From the NCBI RefSeq assembly GCF_016862555.1, contig NZ_BONE01000030.1, positions 1 to 64,000 on the forward strand: DNA of 64,000 bases, written 5' to 3'. The translations under genes and the position numbers were made by a program. The stretch is from Asanoa siamensis. GTDB taxonomy: Bacteria > Actinomycetota > Actinomycetes > Mycobacteriales > Micromonosporaceae. Of the stretch, positions 7,812 through 19,022 are shown one piece after another; within the stretch, counting starts at the first letter, position 1, and every line of letters begins with the position of its first letter. The notes below the pieces were generated by a model. The model was given only the letters and a program-made list of their open reading frames with translations, did no database searches and was not told the origin of the DNA.

Positions 7812-8989
7812 CCGGAAAGCTGCCGGAGTCGGTCTACCGGGAACTCGACCAGCGGCTCGCGCCCGTCGACGCGGTGCTGCGGGCCCGGGCCCGGCCCGCG
7901 GTGACCGGGCGGCAGCCGGTCCACACGGTCTACCTGCCGGCGGACAGGTTCGCGCCGTCGGTGGTCGCGGAGTGGGGTGCCGCGGCCCTCGCGGCGCTGG
8001 ACGCGTCGCCGCCGCTGCCGTTCCCGGCGGAGCTGCGGGACCGGGTGGTCGCCAAGCTCGAACGCGAGCCCGTCGAGGACCTGCGGATCGACTTCGAGGA
8101 CGGGTACGGCGCGCGCGGCGACGACGCGGAGGACGTGGCGGCGGCCGCGGCCGGTGCCGCCCTGCTCTCGCTCGCCCCGGCGCCGCCGTTCCTCGGCGTG
8201 CGGGTCAAGTCGCTGGAGGCGGCCACGCGGCGCCGCGCCGTGCGTACCCTCGACCTGTTCCTGTCCGCAGTGGACGGTGTCCTGCCGCCGGGCTTCGTCG
8301 TGACGCTGCCCAAGGTGAGCGCCGCCGCCCAGATCGCCGCGATGGCCACGCTCTGCGCCCACCTCGAGCAGGCGCACGGGCTGCCGGCCCGGTCGCTGCT
8401 GGTCGAGGCGCAGGTGGAGACGCCGCTCGCCGTGCTCGGGCCCGACGGCACCGCGACCGTCGCCCGGCTCGCCGTCGCCGGGGAGGGCCGGCTGGTCGGG
8501 CTGCACTACGGCACCTACGACTACAGCGCCGCGCTCGGCGTCGCGGCCGCCGAACAGAGCCTGGCCCACCCGGTCGCCGACCACGCCAAGGCCGTCATGC
8601 AGGTCGCGGTGGCCGGCACCGGCGTGCGCCTGTCCGACGGCTCGTGCAACGTGCTGCCGGTCGGTCCCGGCATCCACGCCGCCTGGCAACTGCACCACCG
8701 GCTCGTGCTGCGCTCCCTGGCGCACGGCTTCTACCAGGGCTGGGACCTGCACCCGGCGCAGTTGCCGACCCGGTACGCGGCCACGTACGCGTTCTTCCGC
8801 TCGGGCTGCCCGGCGGCGGTCGAGCGGCTCGGCGCCTACCTGGAGCGGCAGGCGGGCGGCATCCTCGACGAGCCCGCGACCGCCCGCGCGCTGGCCGGTT
8901 TCCTGTTGCGCGGCCTCGACTGCGGTGCCCTGGATCCCCCCGAGGTGCCGTTGCACCGCCAGACCCTGGAGGCGCTATGGGCCGTGTGA
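7808..8989 (+). CDS. DUF6986 CitE/aldolase-superfamily protein of ureide operon
   Basis: A 393-residue protein of unproven function. It shows marks of the CitE/HpcH aldolase superfamily: [18 protein letters not shown] (acidic metal-binding cluster near residue 95), a central LPKV strand, [27 protein letters not shown], and the C-terminal [14 protein letters not shown] that matches the HPxQ motif of the superfamily. Relatives in databases carry labels such as DUF6986, aldolase or phosphoenolpyruvate kinase without proof. It overlaps the dehydrogenase gene upstream by four bases and allantoinase downstream by 13, so it belongs to the purine pathway. CitE-like enzymes often act on malyl or glyoxylate-derived compounds, so handling of the glyoxylate released from ureidoglycolate is a reasonable guess. 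Confidence 0.75.
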   Translation: MTGKLPESVYRELDQRLAPVDAVLRARARPAVTGRQPVHTVYLPADRFAPSVVAEWGAAALAALDASPPLPFPAELRDRVVAKLEREPVEDLRIDFEDGYGARGDDAEDVAAAAAGAALLSLAPAPPFLGVRVKSLEAATRRRAVRTLDLFLSAVDGVLPPGFVVTLPKVSAAAQIAAMATLCAHLEQAHGLPARSLLVEAQVETPLAVLGPDGTATVARLAVAGEGRLVGLHYGTYDYSAALGVAAAEQSLAHPVADHAKAVMQVAVAGTGVRLSDGSCNVLPVGPGIHAAWQLHHRLVLRSLAHGFYQGWDLHPAQLPTRYAATYAFFRSGCPAAVERLGAYLERQAGGILDEPATARALAGFLLRGLDCGALDPPEVPLHRQTLEALWAV

Positions 8990-10293
8990 TCCGCTCGTCG
9001 CGGGTGGTGCTGCCGGACGGCTCCGTCGAGCCGGCCGGCGTCGAGGTGTCCGACGGGCGGATCGTCGCCGTCGTGCCCGGCGCCCGGGAGGCCGACGTCG
9101 ACCTCGGCGACCTCGTGCTGATGCCGGGCCTGGTCGACACGCACGTGCACGTCAACGAGCCCGGCCGCACCGAGTGGGAGGGCTTCGCCACGGCCACCCG
9201 CGCGGCGCTGGCCGGCGGCGTCACGACGATCGTCGACATGCCGCTCAACTCGCTGCCACCGACGACCTCGGCGGCGGCGCTGGCGGAGAAGCGGGCGGCG
9301 GCGGCCGGGCAGTGCCACGTCGACGTGGGCTTCTGGGGCGGTGCGATCCCCGGCAACACCGGCGACCTGGCCGACCTGCACGCGGCCGGCGTGTTCGGCT
9401 TCAAGGCGTTCCTCGCCGACTCCGGGGTGCCCGAGTTCCCGCCGGTGACGCCGGCCGAGTTGCGGGCGGCGATGGCCGCGGTCGACGCGCTGTTCGTGGT
9501 GCACGCCGAGGATCCGGCCGGGCTGCGGACGGCGCCGACCTCGCGGCGGTACGCCGACTTCGAGCAGTCCCGGCCCGGCGCGGCCGAGTGCGCGGCGGTC
9601 GCTGCCGCGCTGGACGCCGCCGAGGCGACCGGGTCGCGCGTACACGTGCTGCACGTCTCCGACGCGGACGCCGCCGCCGTGGTCGCGGCCGGCCGGGCCC
9701 GCGGCGTGCGGGTGAGCGCCGAGACCTGCCCGCACTACCTGACGCTCGACGCCGCCGACGTGCCCGACGGGGCGACCGAGTTCAAGTGCTGCCCGCCGAT
9801 CCGCGGCGCGGCCAACCAGGACCGGCTCTGGGCGGCGCTGGCCGCGGGCGACCTGGACATCGTGGTCTCCGACCACTCACCGTCGACGCCGGCGCTCAAG
9901 GGCTTCGAGGCGGGCGACTTCGCGGCGGCCTGGGGCGGCATCGCCTCGCTGCAACTCGGCCTGCCTCTGGTGTGGACGGCGGCGGCCGCCCGGGGCCACG
10001 ACATCGCGGACGTCGTGCGCTGGATGGCGACCGCACCGGCCGACCTGGTGGGCTTGCGCCACAAAGGACGGATCGAGCCGGGCGCCGACGCGGACCTGCT
10101 CGCCTTCGACCCGTCGGCCACCTTCACCGTCACGCCGGACGGGCTGCACCACCGGCATCCCACCACCCCGTACGCCGGGCGGCGGCTGTCCGGTGTGGTG
10201 CGTCGCGTGTGGCTGCGCGGCGTGAAGGTGACGCCGGGCGACCCGCCGCGCGGGCAGTTGCTCACCGCCGCGCTGCTGGAGGGGGCCCGATGA
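8977..10293 (+). CDS. allB: allantoinase
   Basis: A 438-residue cyclic amidohydrolase converting allantoin to allantoate. Metal ligands are in [17 protein letters not shown] (His56, His58), the likely carboxylated lysine is Lys143 in [12 protein letters not shown], and [23 protein letters not shown] and [12 protein letters not shown] carry the remaining ligands and catalytic Asp. It starts 13 bases before the end of the DUF6986 gene and its stop overlaps the allantoicase start (ATGA). It takes the product of the OHCU decarboxylase/HIU hydrolase fusion and passes it to allantoicase. Confidence 0.95.
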   Translation: MGRVIRSSRVVLPDGSVEPAGVEVSDGRIVAVVPGAREADVDLGDLVLMPGLVDTHVHVNEPGRTEWEGFATATRAALAGGVTTIVDMPLNSLPPTTSAAALAEKRAAAAGQCHVDVGFWGGAIPGNTGDLADLHAAGVFGFKAFLADSGVPEFPPVTPAELRAAMAAVDALFVVHAEDPAGLRTAPTSRRYADFEQSRPGAAECAAVAAALDAAEATGSRVHVLHVSDADAAAVVAAGRARGVRVSAETCPHYLTLDAADVPDGATEFKCCPPIRGAANQDRLWAALAAGDLDIVVSDHSPSTPALKGFEAGDFAAAWGGIASLQLGLPLVWTAAAARGHDIADVVRWMATAPADLVGLRHKGRIEPGADADLLAFDPSATFTVTPDGLHHRHPTTPYAGRRLSGVVRRVWLRGVKVTPGDPPRGQLLTAALLEGAR

Positions 10294-11321
10294 GCGCGCC
10301 CGACTGGCTCGCGCTGCCGGACCTGGCGTCGCGCCGGCTGGGCGGCGGTGTGGTCGGCACCAACGACGAGCTGTTCGCCGCGGCCGACAACCTCGTCACG
10401 CCGGAGCCGCCGGGCTTCACGCCGCGCACGTTCGGCCCCAAGGGCCAGGTGTACGACGGGTGGGAGACCCGCCGCCGGCGTACGCCCGGTGAGGACTGGG
10501 CGATCGTCCGGCTGGGCGCCGCCGGCGTGGTGCGCGGCCTCGTCGTCGACACGTCGTTCTTCACGGGCAACTACCCGCCCGCGGCGTCGGTCCACGGGTG
10601 CCGGCTCGACGGCCACCCGTCGCTGGACGAGCTGTCGGCGGCTGACTGGGTGCCGTTGGTGACGCACGGCGCGCTGGAGGGCGACACCGCCAACATGTTC
10701 TTCTCTTCGCAGGCCGGGTTGATCACGCACGTCAAGCTGGTGATCCACCCGGACGGGGGAGTGGCCCGGCTGCGGGTGCACGGCGAGGTCGTGCCCGACC
10801 CGACGCGCTTCCCGGACGGCTGGCTGGACCTGGCCGCGGTCGAGAACGGCGGGCGGGTGGTCGGCTGCAGCGACCTGTTCTACGGCTCGCCGGCACAGCT
10901 CGTCGAGCCCGGCCTCGCCCGGACGATGGGCGAGGGCTGGGAGACCCGGCGGCGCCGGGACGCGGGCAACGACTGGGTCGTCGTCCGCCTCGCCGCGCCG
11001 GGCCGGCTCCGGTTGGCGGAGCTCGACACGTCCCACTTCAAGGGCAACGCGCCCGGCGCGGCGTCGTTGCGCGGCGTGGACGAGCGCAAGGCCGACCCGG
11101 CCGACGAGGCCGCCTGGCGCGACCTGCTGCCCCGCACGGACCTGCGCCCGGACACCCGCCACCGGTTCGTGCTGCGTACGGACCCGGTCACCCACGTCCG
11201 GCTCGACATCCACCCCGACGGCGGGATGGCCCGGCTCCGGCTGCACGGCCACCTCGACGACGGTGTGCTCGACACGCTGCGCGCCGCGTGGGACCGATCG
11301 GCCGGTCGTGCGGGAAACTGA
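10290..11321 (+). CDS. alc: allantoicase
   Basis: A 343-residue allantoicase that hydrolyses allantoate to ureidoglycolate and urea. Two homologous halves are visible: residues about 20-170 with [24 protein letters not shown] and [14 protein letters not shown], and residues about 190-335 with [21 protein letters not shown] and [14 protein letters not shown]. This tandem-repeat build is the family hallmark. It is the last gene of the purine operon by function. No ureidoglycolate lyase or urease gene follows, so ureidoglycolate is either broken down spontaneously or by enzymes encoded elsewhere. Confidence 0.95.
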   Translation: MSAPDWLALPDLASRRLGGGVVGTNDELFAAADNLVTPEPPGFTPRTFGPKGQVYDGWETRRRRTPGEDWAIVRLGAAGVVRGLVVDTSFFTGNYPPAASVHGCRLDGHPSLDELSAADWVPLVTHGALEGDTANMFFSSQAGLITHVKLVIHPDGGVARLRVHGEVVPDPTRFPDGWLDLAAVENGGRVVGCSDLFYGSPAQLVEPGLARTMGEGWETRRRRDAGNDWVVVRLAAPGRLRLAELDTSHFKGNAPGAASLRGVDERKADPADEAAWRDLLPRTDLRPDTRHRFVLRTDPVTHVRLDIHPDGGMARLRLHGHLDDGVLDTLRAAWDRSAGRAGN

Positions 11322-11325
11322 AACA

Positions 11326-11547
11326 ATGCTCAAGACGCTCAGGCCGCGCAGCTACGGCGACGTGATCCACGTCGGGCACTACTTCTGCAACGACATCACC
11401 GTCGTGATGGACCTGACCGACCTCGCCGACACCGACCCGACCCCGCTCGTCGACTTCGCCGCGGGGCTGATCGTCGCCCGCGACGGCGAGATGTCGAAGC
11501 TCGCGCCGAAGGTCTTCATGCTCAAACCGCGGCGCCCGCGCTCCTGA
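11326..11547 (+). CDS. SepF-like small protein
   Basis: A 73-residue protein (MLKTLRPRSYGDVIHVGHYF...) that matches the core of the SepF/DUF552 fold, the beta-strand region that binds FtsZ and helps build the division septum. It is shorter than standard SepF and lacks the N-terminal membrane-binding helix, like the extra SepF-like proteins of mycelial actinomycetes. The ATG is only four bases after the allantoicase stop, so it may be transcribed by read-through, but no functional link with purines is apparent. The ribosome site is weak (GGGAAA). Confidence 0.7.
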   Translation: MLKTLRPRSYGDVIHVGHYFCNDITVVMDLTDLADTDPTPLVDFAAGLIVARDGEMSKLAPKVFMLKPRRPRS

Positions 11548-11632
11548 CGCGGCCGCGCGAGCGCGAAGATGCGCGGATAGGCCGCGTCCGGTGCGGGCTG
11601 CGGTGTAGGAGCGCGGCGACTAGCGTGCGGGG

Positions 11633-11935
11633 ATGCACCGCTCGAGGATCGCGTCGTTCACGGCGGGGATGCTGGTCGCCAACGCCGCGCCGCACCTGGC
11701 CACCGCGGTCACGCGCCGGCGGCACCTCACTCCGCTGGCAGGCCGAGACTCCGGGCCGGCCGTCAACGGCGCGTGGGCGGCGCTCAACGTCGCCGTCGCG
11801 GTCGGCCTGCTCACGTGGTCCGCCCGTGGCAAGGCCGCGCGCTGGGACGCCGACCTGGTCGCGTTCGGCTTCGGCCACCTCACGTTCGCCGCCTGGATGG
11901 CCGCGAGCGAAGCGGTCGCGCCGATGAACCACTGA
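11633..11935 (+). CDS. small membrane protein of unknown function
   Basis: A 100-residue protein with a hydrophobic N-terminal segment (SFTAGMLVANAAPHLATAV) and two further hydrophobic stretches, NGAWAALNVAVAVGLLTW and FGFGHLTFAAWMAASEAV, so probably three or four membrane helices. No family was recognised. It stands alone between the SepF-like gene and another unknown gene, with a short GCGGGG sequence just before the ATG. Confidence 0.6.
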   Translation: MHRSRIASFTAGMLVANAAPHLATAVTRRRHLTPLAGRDSGPAVNGAWAALNVAVAVGLLTWSARGKAARWDADLVAFGFGHLTFAAWMAASEAVAPMNH

Positions 11936-11956
11936 CGCACCGTCTACTGTGGCGGC

Positions 11957-12712
11957 GTGCAGGACCTGGCGATCAACCTCGTGGCGAGTGCCCTCGCCGC
12001 GGTGGCGGCGTGGCTGATCCAGCGGGGCATCCGCTACCGGCGGCTGGCCCGCATGCGGGCCTTCTTCGGGCTGCGCGAGGGTGCGCCGAGCCTGCTGATC
12101 GCGGGACGGCACTGGTCGTCGCCGCGGGTGTCCAGCGTGCACCGCAACGACATGGGCGCCATCGTGGAACTCGGCGCGATCGTCAAGGAGTGCGGTGGCC
12201 GGGCCGACCTGGTGCCCGCCGCCGAGGCGCCCAAGGAGTTGGGCAAGGTCACCGAGTTCTGCATCGGCGGCCCGGAGAGCAACCCACGCACGGCGGCGCA
12301 CCTGGCGGCGCTGCTGCCGGGCGTCCGGGTGACGACCTTCGAGGAGGCCGGCGAGGGGGTGCCGATCATCGTGGGCGAGGCGCGCTACGAGCGCCTACCG
12401 CACGAGGAGGCACACGTGGTCCTGGCCCGCGCGCTGCCCACCGCGCACCCGGTCTTCCTGCTGATCGGCCAGACTGCTTTGAGCAACCTCGCGGCGGCCC
12501 GCTACCTGGCGTCCCACCACCGCGACCTGCGACGCCGATACGGGGACGACTCCCCGTTCTGCCTGGTCCTGAAGGTCCGCCAGCCGGGAGCTTACGGCCC
12601 GGACCTGGTGCAAGTCGTCGCCGACGCGACGCCGACGGCCTTCGACGGCACCCCGCCGCCCGCCCTGCCGTCACAGCGCCGGCCGTGGTGGTCTGTCGGT
12701 CGGCGACCCTGA
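11957..12712 (+). CDS. membrane-anchored protein of unknown function
   Basis: A 251-residue protein starting with GTG. One N-terminal membrane helix (INLVASALAAVAAWLIQRGI) is followed by a basic cytoplasmic stretch and a soluble alpha/beta domain with LLIAGRHWSSPRVSS, EFCIGGPESNPRTAAHLA, VPIIVGEARYERL and PVFLLIGQTALSNLAAARYL. The spaced GGPxSN and IGQTxLSN motifs look like ligand-binding loops of a Rossmann-type fold, but no named family was recognised. The C-terminal 25 residues are proline-rich and probably disordered. It begins 21 bases after the preceding small membrane protein and may be co-transcribed with it. Confidence 0.6.
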   Translation: MQDLAINLVASALAAVAAWLIQRGIRYRRLARMRAFFGLREGAPSLLIAGRHWSSPRVSSVHRNDMGAIVELGAIVKECGGRADLVPAAEAPKELGKVTEFCIGGPESNPRTAAHLAALLPGVRVTTFEEAGEGVPIIVGEARYERLPHEEAHVVLARALPTAHPVFLLIGQTALSNLAAARYLASHHRDLRRRYGDDSPFCLVLKVRQPGAYGPDLVQVVADATPTAFDGTPPPALPSQRRPWWSVGRRP

Positions 12713-13394
12713 GCGCCGGCAGCGCCGCAGGCACAGGCCTCAGGCAGTTCGACGTCGTCTCGAACGGCGCGGGCCTGTTGGGCGCGCCGCAGCAGGGCAC
12801 TGAACGCTCGCCGCGGTCCAATCGATGCCTGAGCGGCTTCGCTGTCACTCTCGCCAGTGAGGTCATGCAAGCGGACCGGGCCCGCGACCCGGTAGGCGCC
12901 CACAACTGGCCGAGCGCCGCGACCAGGGCTGCGGGTCTGGTGGCCGCGATTGACCGGACCCCCGCGATCGGCGCCGCGGGCCTGCGGGCCGTGACCCATG
13001 GGGCCTGCGGCCTGGTTGGGCGGTCTCGATTGGCTGGATGATCGGGATCGGCGCCGCGGGCCTGCGGGCCGGGATCCATGGGGCCTGCGGCCTGGTTGGG
13101 CGGTCTCGATTGGCTGGATGATCGGGATCGGCGCCGCGGGACTGCGGGCCGGGATCCATGGGGCCTGCGGCCTGGTTGGGCGGTCTCGATTGACTGGACG
13201 CCGCGACCAGCACCGCGGGCCTGCCGACTGTGACCTACCGGGGCCCTGCGGCCCGGTAGGGCGGCCTGGACCAACCGAGCCAGGCCACCAGGACGCCGGG
13301 CCTGGCGGCAGGTGGGGCGGCGGGCGTGACGGCGGGTGGGGCGCCGGCCTGGTGGCCGGCGCCCCGCCGTTGCCGCCGAGACGGCGTCCCGGTC
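12713..13394. other. gene-free region holding an 80-bp tandem array
   Basis: No credible gene is seen between the convergent genes that end at 12712 and 13395. Long open frames exist on both strands, but they read across a repeat whose 80-bp period is not a multiple of three, so no repeated peptide results. The left part (12713-12880) shows nothing recognisable. Confidence 0.6.
12921..13300. repeat. 80-bp intergenic tandem repeat array
   Basis: The two best units, 13001-13080 and 13081-13160, differ at one base (13061 C versus 13141 A). A diverged unit lies to the left (12921-13000) and two decayed ones to the right (13161-13240 and from 13241). Each unit contains GC-rich near-palindromic segments such as GGGCCTGCGGCC and GGCGCCGCGGGCC. 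The array lies between the 3' ends of two convergent genes. Confidence 0.85.
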
Positions 13395-14006
13395 TCAGCT
13401 GGCGCCGCTGGCCTGCCAGTTCATCCGGGTGATGAGCTGGCGGGCCGCGTCGGCGTGTTCTGCGTCGACCATGACCGAGTATTCGCTTGCCTGTAGTGAG
13501 CTGCGTGACGTGAAGTCGCGCTGGCCGCGGGTCATGCCGTGGGCCAGGGCTCCGAACAGCGCGCCCCAGAAGGCGCCGATGGCCAGGGCCGAGAAGACCA
13601 CGGCGAACCAGTTGGCGTCCGTGAAGATGCCGAACAGCAGGCCGATGAAGAGGCCGAACCAGGCGCCGCTGCCCGCGCCCGCCAGGGCGGCGCGGCCCGT
13701 GGTCAGGCGGCCCAGCACGTTTTCCACCAAGCGCAGGTTGCTGCCGACGATCGCGGTTGTCTCCACCGGGAACTGGTTGTCCGACAGGTAGTCGACCGCC
13801 CGCTGGGCCGCCGCGTAGTCGGTGTAGGTCGCGACGTTCACGGTCGGGCGGCTCGGGCCCGGGTCGGTGACCGGGGCACCGCCGAAGACGCCACCGCGGC
13901 CGCCGAGGCCGCTGCCGGGCATCGGCGCGCCGGGGCCGGCGGGTGCCGCTGGTACGCCGCCGGGCCCGGGCGGGATGTTTCCGGCCGGCGTCGAGGGAGT
14001 GGTCAT
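13395..14006 (-). CDS. YflT/GSP17M-type general stress protein
   Basis: A 203-residue protein with a proline/glycine-rich N-terminal 50 residues and then a general stress protein 17M (YflT) domain: TVNVATYTDYAAAQRAVDYL followed by PVETTAIVGSNLRLVE. Two glycine-rich hydrophobic segments (AWFGLFIGLLFGIF and WFAVVFSALAIGAFWGALFG) come next, and the C-terminal EYSVMVDAEHADAARQLI resembles the same ferredoxin-like half. An AGGAGG site lies just before the ATG. Upstream on the minus strand is a possible SigB-type promoter, GGTTA-15-GGGAAG. The biochemical role of this family is unknown. Confidence 0.8.
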   Translation of the reverse strand: MTTPSTPAGNIPPGPGGVPAAPAGPGAPMPGSGLGGRGGVFGGAPVTDPGPSRPTVNVATYTDYAAAQRAVDYLSDNQFPVETTAIVGSNLRLVENVLGRLTTGRAALAGAGSGAWFGLFIGLLFGIFTDANWFAVVFSALAIGAFWGALFGALAHGMTRGQRDFTSRSSLQASEYSVMVDAEHADAARQLITRMNWQASGAS

Positions 14007-14030
14007 CTTTCCTCCTTGTTCGCGTACCAA

Positions 14031-14056
14031 CTTCCCTGATCTTCGACCGGATAACC
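14031..14056 (-). promoter_or_regulatory. possible SigB/SigF-type promoter
   Basis: On the minus strand GGTTA (14056-14052) is separated by 15 bases from GGGAAG (14036-14031), 25 bases before the stress protein start. It resembles actinobacterial general-stress sigma promoters (GGTTT, 14-16, GGGTAY) but the -10 differs at one key base. Confidence 0.4.
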
Positions 14057-14088
14057 GTCGCCGTGGTGTCGTTCCCGTCAACTCGTCG

Positions 14089-16419
<2,331 letters not shown>

Positions 16420-16447
16420 GTCTACGGTGGACGGATGCCCCGGCAGC

Positions 16448-16654
16448 GGCGTTCCGCGGGGAACGGGAACGGATCAGAGCGATCGGCGTGTACGGGTCGA
16501 TGGCAGGCCTCGGTTTCGTGGCCGGCGTGCTCGGCGGGGCGTTGATCACCCAGTTCTGGGGCTGGCGGTGGATCTTCCTGGGGCCTGCGGTGGGCGTTGC
16601 TCACCTGTCTCGGTGCGTTCTGTCTGCCCGCGCTCGTGCTCGTGGCGCGGGGCC
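16448..16654 (+). pseudogene. remnant of an EmrB/QacA-type MFS transporter
   Basis: One frame reads FRGERERIRAIGVYGSMAGL, then GVLGGALITQFWGWRWIFLG. This is the conserved block from loop 4-5 to helix 6 of DHA2-family drug exporters. After about 16582 the similarity continues in another frame with LRWALLTCLGAFCLPALVLV, a different transmembrane segment. There is no start, and the remaining 350 or more residues are absent, so an internal deletion and loss of both ends are implied. The remnant runs into the 3' end of the deacetylase gene. Confidence 0.65.
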
Positions 16655-17491
16655 TCAGCCCACGTAGTCCTCCAGCAGCGCCGGAGTGAGGCCCGCCTTG
16701 TGGATCGCCTTCAGTGCCGCCAGCAGGTCGTCCATCAGTGCCGGGCGGAAGTGCATGAGCAGCACGTCGCCTGGGTGCAGGATCTTCTCCGGGGTCTGGT
16801 AGCGGACGATTCCCTTGTCGACGGTCTCCGACCAGTAGAAGACCGCCTTCGCGCCACACTCGTGGGCTACCGTCATCGTCGTGTCGTTGTGGTCGCCGAA
16901 CGGTGGCCGGAACAGGGTCGGGCGCTTGCCGAAGAGCTGTTCGAGCTTGTCCGCCGAGCCGCAGATCTCGTGTTTCTGGCTGCTGTAAGACAAGCCCGGC
17001 AGCGAGCGGTGGCTGATCGTGTGGTTCTCCACGACACCGCCGGCGGCCTCGATCTCCTTGAAATAGTCCGTGTGCGCCGTCGCGGCCGGTGAGTTCAGGA
17101 ACATCGTCACCGGGATACCCGCCGACCTGATGAAGGCCGGCACGTCCTCCGGCCGGGCCAGGCCGCCGTCGTCGATCGTGATGAACGCGACCTTCTGGTC
17201 CGTCGGCACGCGCAGCCAGAACGGCGGCTCCCCGGGCTTGATCGCCTCACGGAGCTGCGGCGTCGGTGGCAACGGTGGAAACTCCGGCACCTGGGCGACG
17301 TACCACTCCAGGGTTCCGCGTTTCGGCGGTGTGCTCGGGGTGGGGCTGACCGAGGGCGACACACTCGGGCTCGGCGGCGACGCGCTCGGCCTGGCCACGG
17401 TCACGGGTCCGGCGATGGCGTGCGAGGTGCAGGCGCTCAACGCGACCAGCGACACGACGGCCAGCAGCCGACGGACACGAGTAGCGGGCAC
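16655..17491 (-). CDS. polysaccharide deacetylase lipoprotein
   Basis: A NodB-homology deacetylase of 278 residues from the GTG chosen here; a TTG start at 17518 would add nine residues. The N-terminus is a lipoprotein signal (LLAVVSLVALSACTSH) followed by a Ser/Pro-rich linker. The catalytic domain shows motif 1 FITIDDGG, motif 2 ENHTISHRSL with the zinc histidines, and motif 3 LFRPPFGDHN; HPGDVLLMHF supplies the late histidine. It probably removes acetyl groups from peptidoglycan or another extracytoplasmic glycan. It is transcribed alone. Confidence 0.88.
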   Translation of the reverse strand: MPATRVRRLLAVVSLVALSACTSHAIAGPVTVARPSASPPSPSVSPSVSPTPSTPPKRGTLEWYVAQVPEFPPLPPTPQLREAIKPGEPPFWLRVPTDQKVAFITIDDGGLARPEDVPAFIRSAGIPVTMFLNSPAATAHTDYFKEIEAAGGVVENHTISHRSLPGLSYSSQKHEICGSADKLEQLFGKRPTLFRPPFGDHNDTTMTVAHECGAKAVFYWSETVDKGIVRYQTPEKILHPGDVLLMHFRPALMDDLLAALKAIHKAGLTPALLEDYVG

Positions 17492-17565
17492 GCCGGAACG
17501 GTAACGGTCGGTTCTCAAGATCGTGTCAGCGTACTCGGGGCTGTTGCTGGAAGGCGCGCCGGTGC

Positions 17566-18876
17566 TCAGGCAGCGGTCGCGGGGAACACCACGAGCGACC
17601 CGTCGCCGCTCCGCTCGATCTCGATCGCGACGTCGGCCTGGTGGACACCCACGTCGAGGCCGTCGCCGAGGGCGCGGAGGCGGTACGCGGTCCGGAGTAG
17701 CTCGTCGACCTCACCCTGCGTGAACATGATGCTGCGGAACCCGCCCGGCCGCTTCACCTCGAGGGTCGACAGCCGAAGGAGGACCGATCGGATGCCCGAT
17801 TCCAACTCGTCGAGGCGACGCTCGTCGTCGCGCAATGTGCCGATGAAGCTCTTGAACGGATTGTGCGTCTCCACCGCCTGAGCGTGCTCGACGGCTTGCA
17901 GCACGAGCACCCGACGCTTGAGAGCGATGACGAGCCGGGCGAGTTCGAGATGTGCCCGGAACGCGCCGCCGTCCTCGTTGATGCCGGGAAACGCCTTCGT
18001 CAGCGCACCGACCTCGACCGGCCCTTCGGGCAGCGCGGCCAAGGCGTCCTGCCATTTCCCGAGCCGGCTCTTGGTGCGTTCGAGGGCGGTGCTGATCGCG
18101 TACGACGAGGAGTCCAGCCCCAACGACAGCCCGATCCTGCCCTGGTCGAGAAGAACCGACGTCGCCTTGTCGATGGCGTCGCGACAACCGTCCAGCTCGC
18201 TGCGCTCGGTCTCCAGCGCGTCCTCGTGCAGCTGCTCCAGGAGATCGGTGATGCGCGCGATCGCCTTCTGCCGCTGCTGGTCGGCGTAGGCACTGACGCC
18301 GACCGCGACGGCCATCAGCACCAGTGGCGCGGCCACCGTCAGCGCTCCGGCACTGGCCACGGCGACACCGGCGGTCGTGGCCGACCCGGTCGCCGCACCC
18401 GCGACAGCGGCCTTCCCGGCAACGGGCACGAACGTGGCCTGGGCCGCGATGCCACCGCCGGACGTCACCAGCGCACTGTGCACCCCTTGTGCGGCGGCCT
18501 TCGACGCCATCGGCGCGACGAGTCCTTTTCCGACCTGAGCGGCGACCTTCGCCGGCACCACCATCCGGTAGAGCACGTCGCCGGTAGCCCCGACGTCCAG
18601 CGTCGGTGATTTCGTCGTCGCCGTCACGAGCTGCGACAGCTGCTGAGCGAGCGGACTGGCCGCGTTGAGCGGAATCCCGCCGTTGCGATCGCGTCTGGTC
18701 GACAACGGGTGCGCTTCGAGCGTCGCGATGGGGGCATCCGCGAGCGTCGCCAGCACCGTGCGCAGGTCCGAGAGCCGGGCCGGCGTCATGCCCTCGTCGC
18801 CCAGCACGTTCGGCACGTTCACGGACTCGGTCGCCAAGGTCCATACCGGCACCTGTGCCGTGCTGTCAGTGGTCAC
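17566..18876 (-). CDS. protein of unknown function with glycine-rich membrane segment and helical bundle
   Basis: A 436-residue protein of no recognised family. The start is a GTG with an AGAGGGGA site. Residues about 1-100 are soluble. Residues about 110-200 form a long Ala/Gly-rich hydrophobic region, including AAVAGAATGSATTAGVAVAS and LTVAAPLVLMAVAVGVSAYA, enough for one or two membrane helices with glycine-zipper spacing. From residue 205 a charged helical region follows (RITDLLEQLHEDALETERSE) and the C-terminal 150 residues are also largely helical. This build, a helical bundle with an internal hydrophobic hairpin, is reminiscent of alpha-pore-forming proteins, but that is only a structural analogy. 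Confidence 0.65.
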   Translation of the reverse strand: MTTDSTAQVPVWTLATESVNVPNVLGDEGMTPARLSDLRTVLATLADAPIATLEAHPLSTRRDRNGGIPLNAASPLAQQLSQLVTATTKSPTLDVGATGDVLYRMVVPAKVAAQVGKGLVAPMASKAAAQGVHSALVTSGGGIAAQATFVPVAGKAAVAGAATGSATTAGVAVASAGALTVAAPLVLMAVAVGVSAYADQQRQKAIARITDLLEQLHEDALETERSELDGCRDAIDKATSVLLDQGRIGLSLGLDSSSYAISTALERTKSRLGKWQDALAALPEGPVEVGALTKAFPGINEDGGAFRAHLELARLVIALKRRVLVLQAVEHAQAVETHNPFKSFIGTLRDDERRLDELESGIRSVLLRLSTLEVKRPGGFRSIMFTQGEVDELLRTAYRLRALGDGLDVGVHQADVAIEIERSGDGSLVVFPATAA

Positions 18877-18959
18877 GCCCCGTCCCCTCTGCGAACTCCC
18901 GTCCACGGTAGGCGGTTTGCGCGGTGCCAACATCAGCCCTTCGGGCCGCGGGCGGGGGC

Positions 18960-19005
18960 GTGTCAGGGATGGTGTCAGGGCTGTGGCGGGGGTGTGGCAG
19001 GGCTG
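18960..19005. repeat. short direct repeats before DUF4097 gene
   Basis: GTGTCAGGG occurs at 18960-18968 and 18972-18980, and the variant GTGTGGCAGGG from 18992, in the 146-bp gap between divergent genes. The 12- and 20-base spacings suggest a possible binding array for a regulator. Confidence 0.4.
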
Positions 19006-19022
19006 CTGCCGATAGTCGACGC

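Noticed and set aside
12366-13274. A minus-strand frame with repeated PTRPQAPW-like peptides
   Set aside because: It arises from reading the 80-bp array; the period is not a multiple of three, so the peptide pattern is not maintained, and there is no ribosome site.
12713-13394. CRISPR array
   Set aside because: Repeats are 80-bp tandem units without unique spacers, and there are no cas genes in the window.
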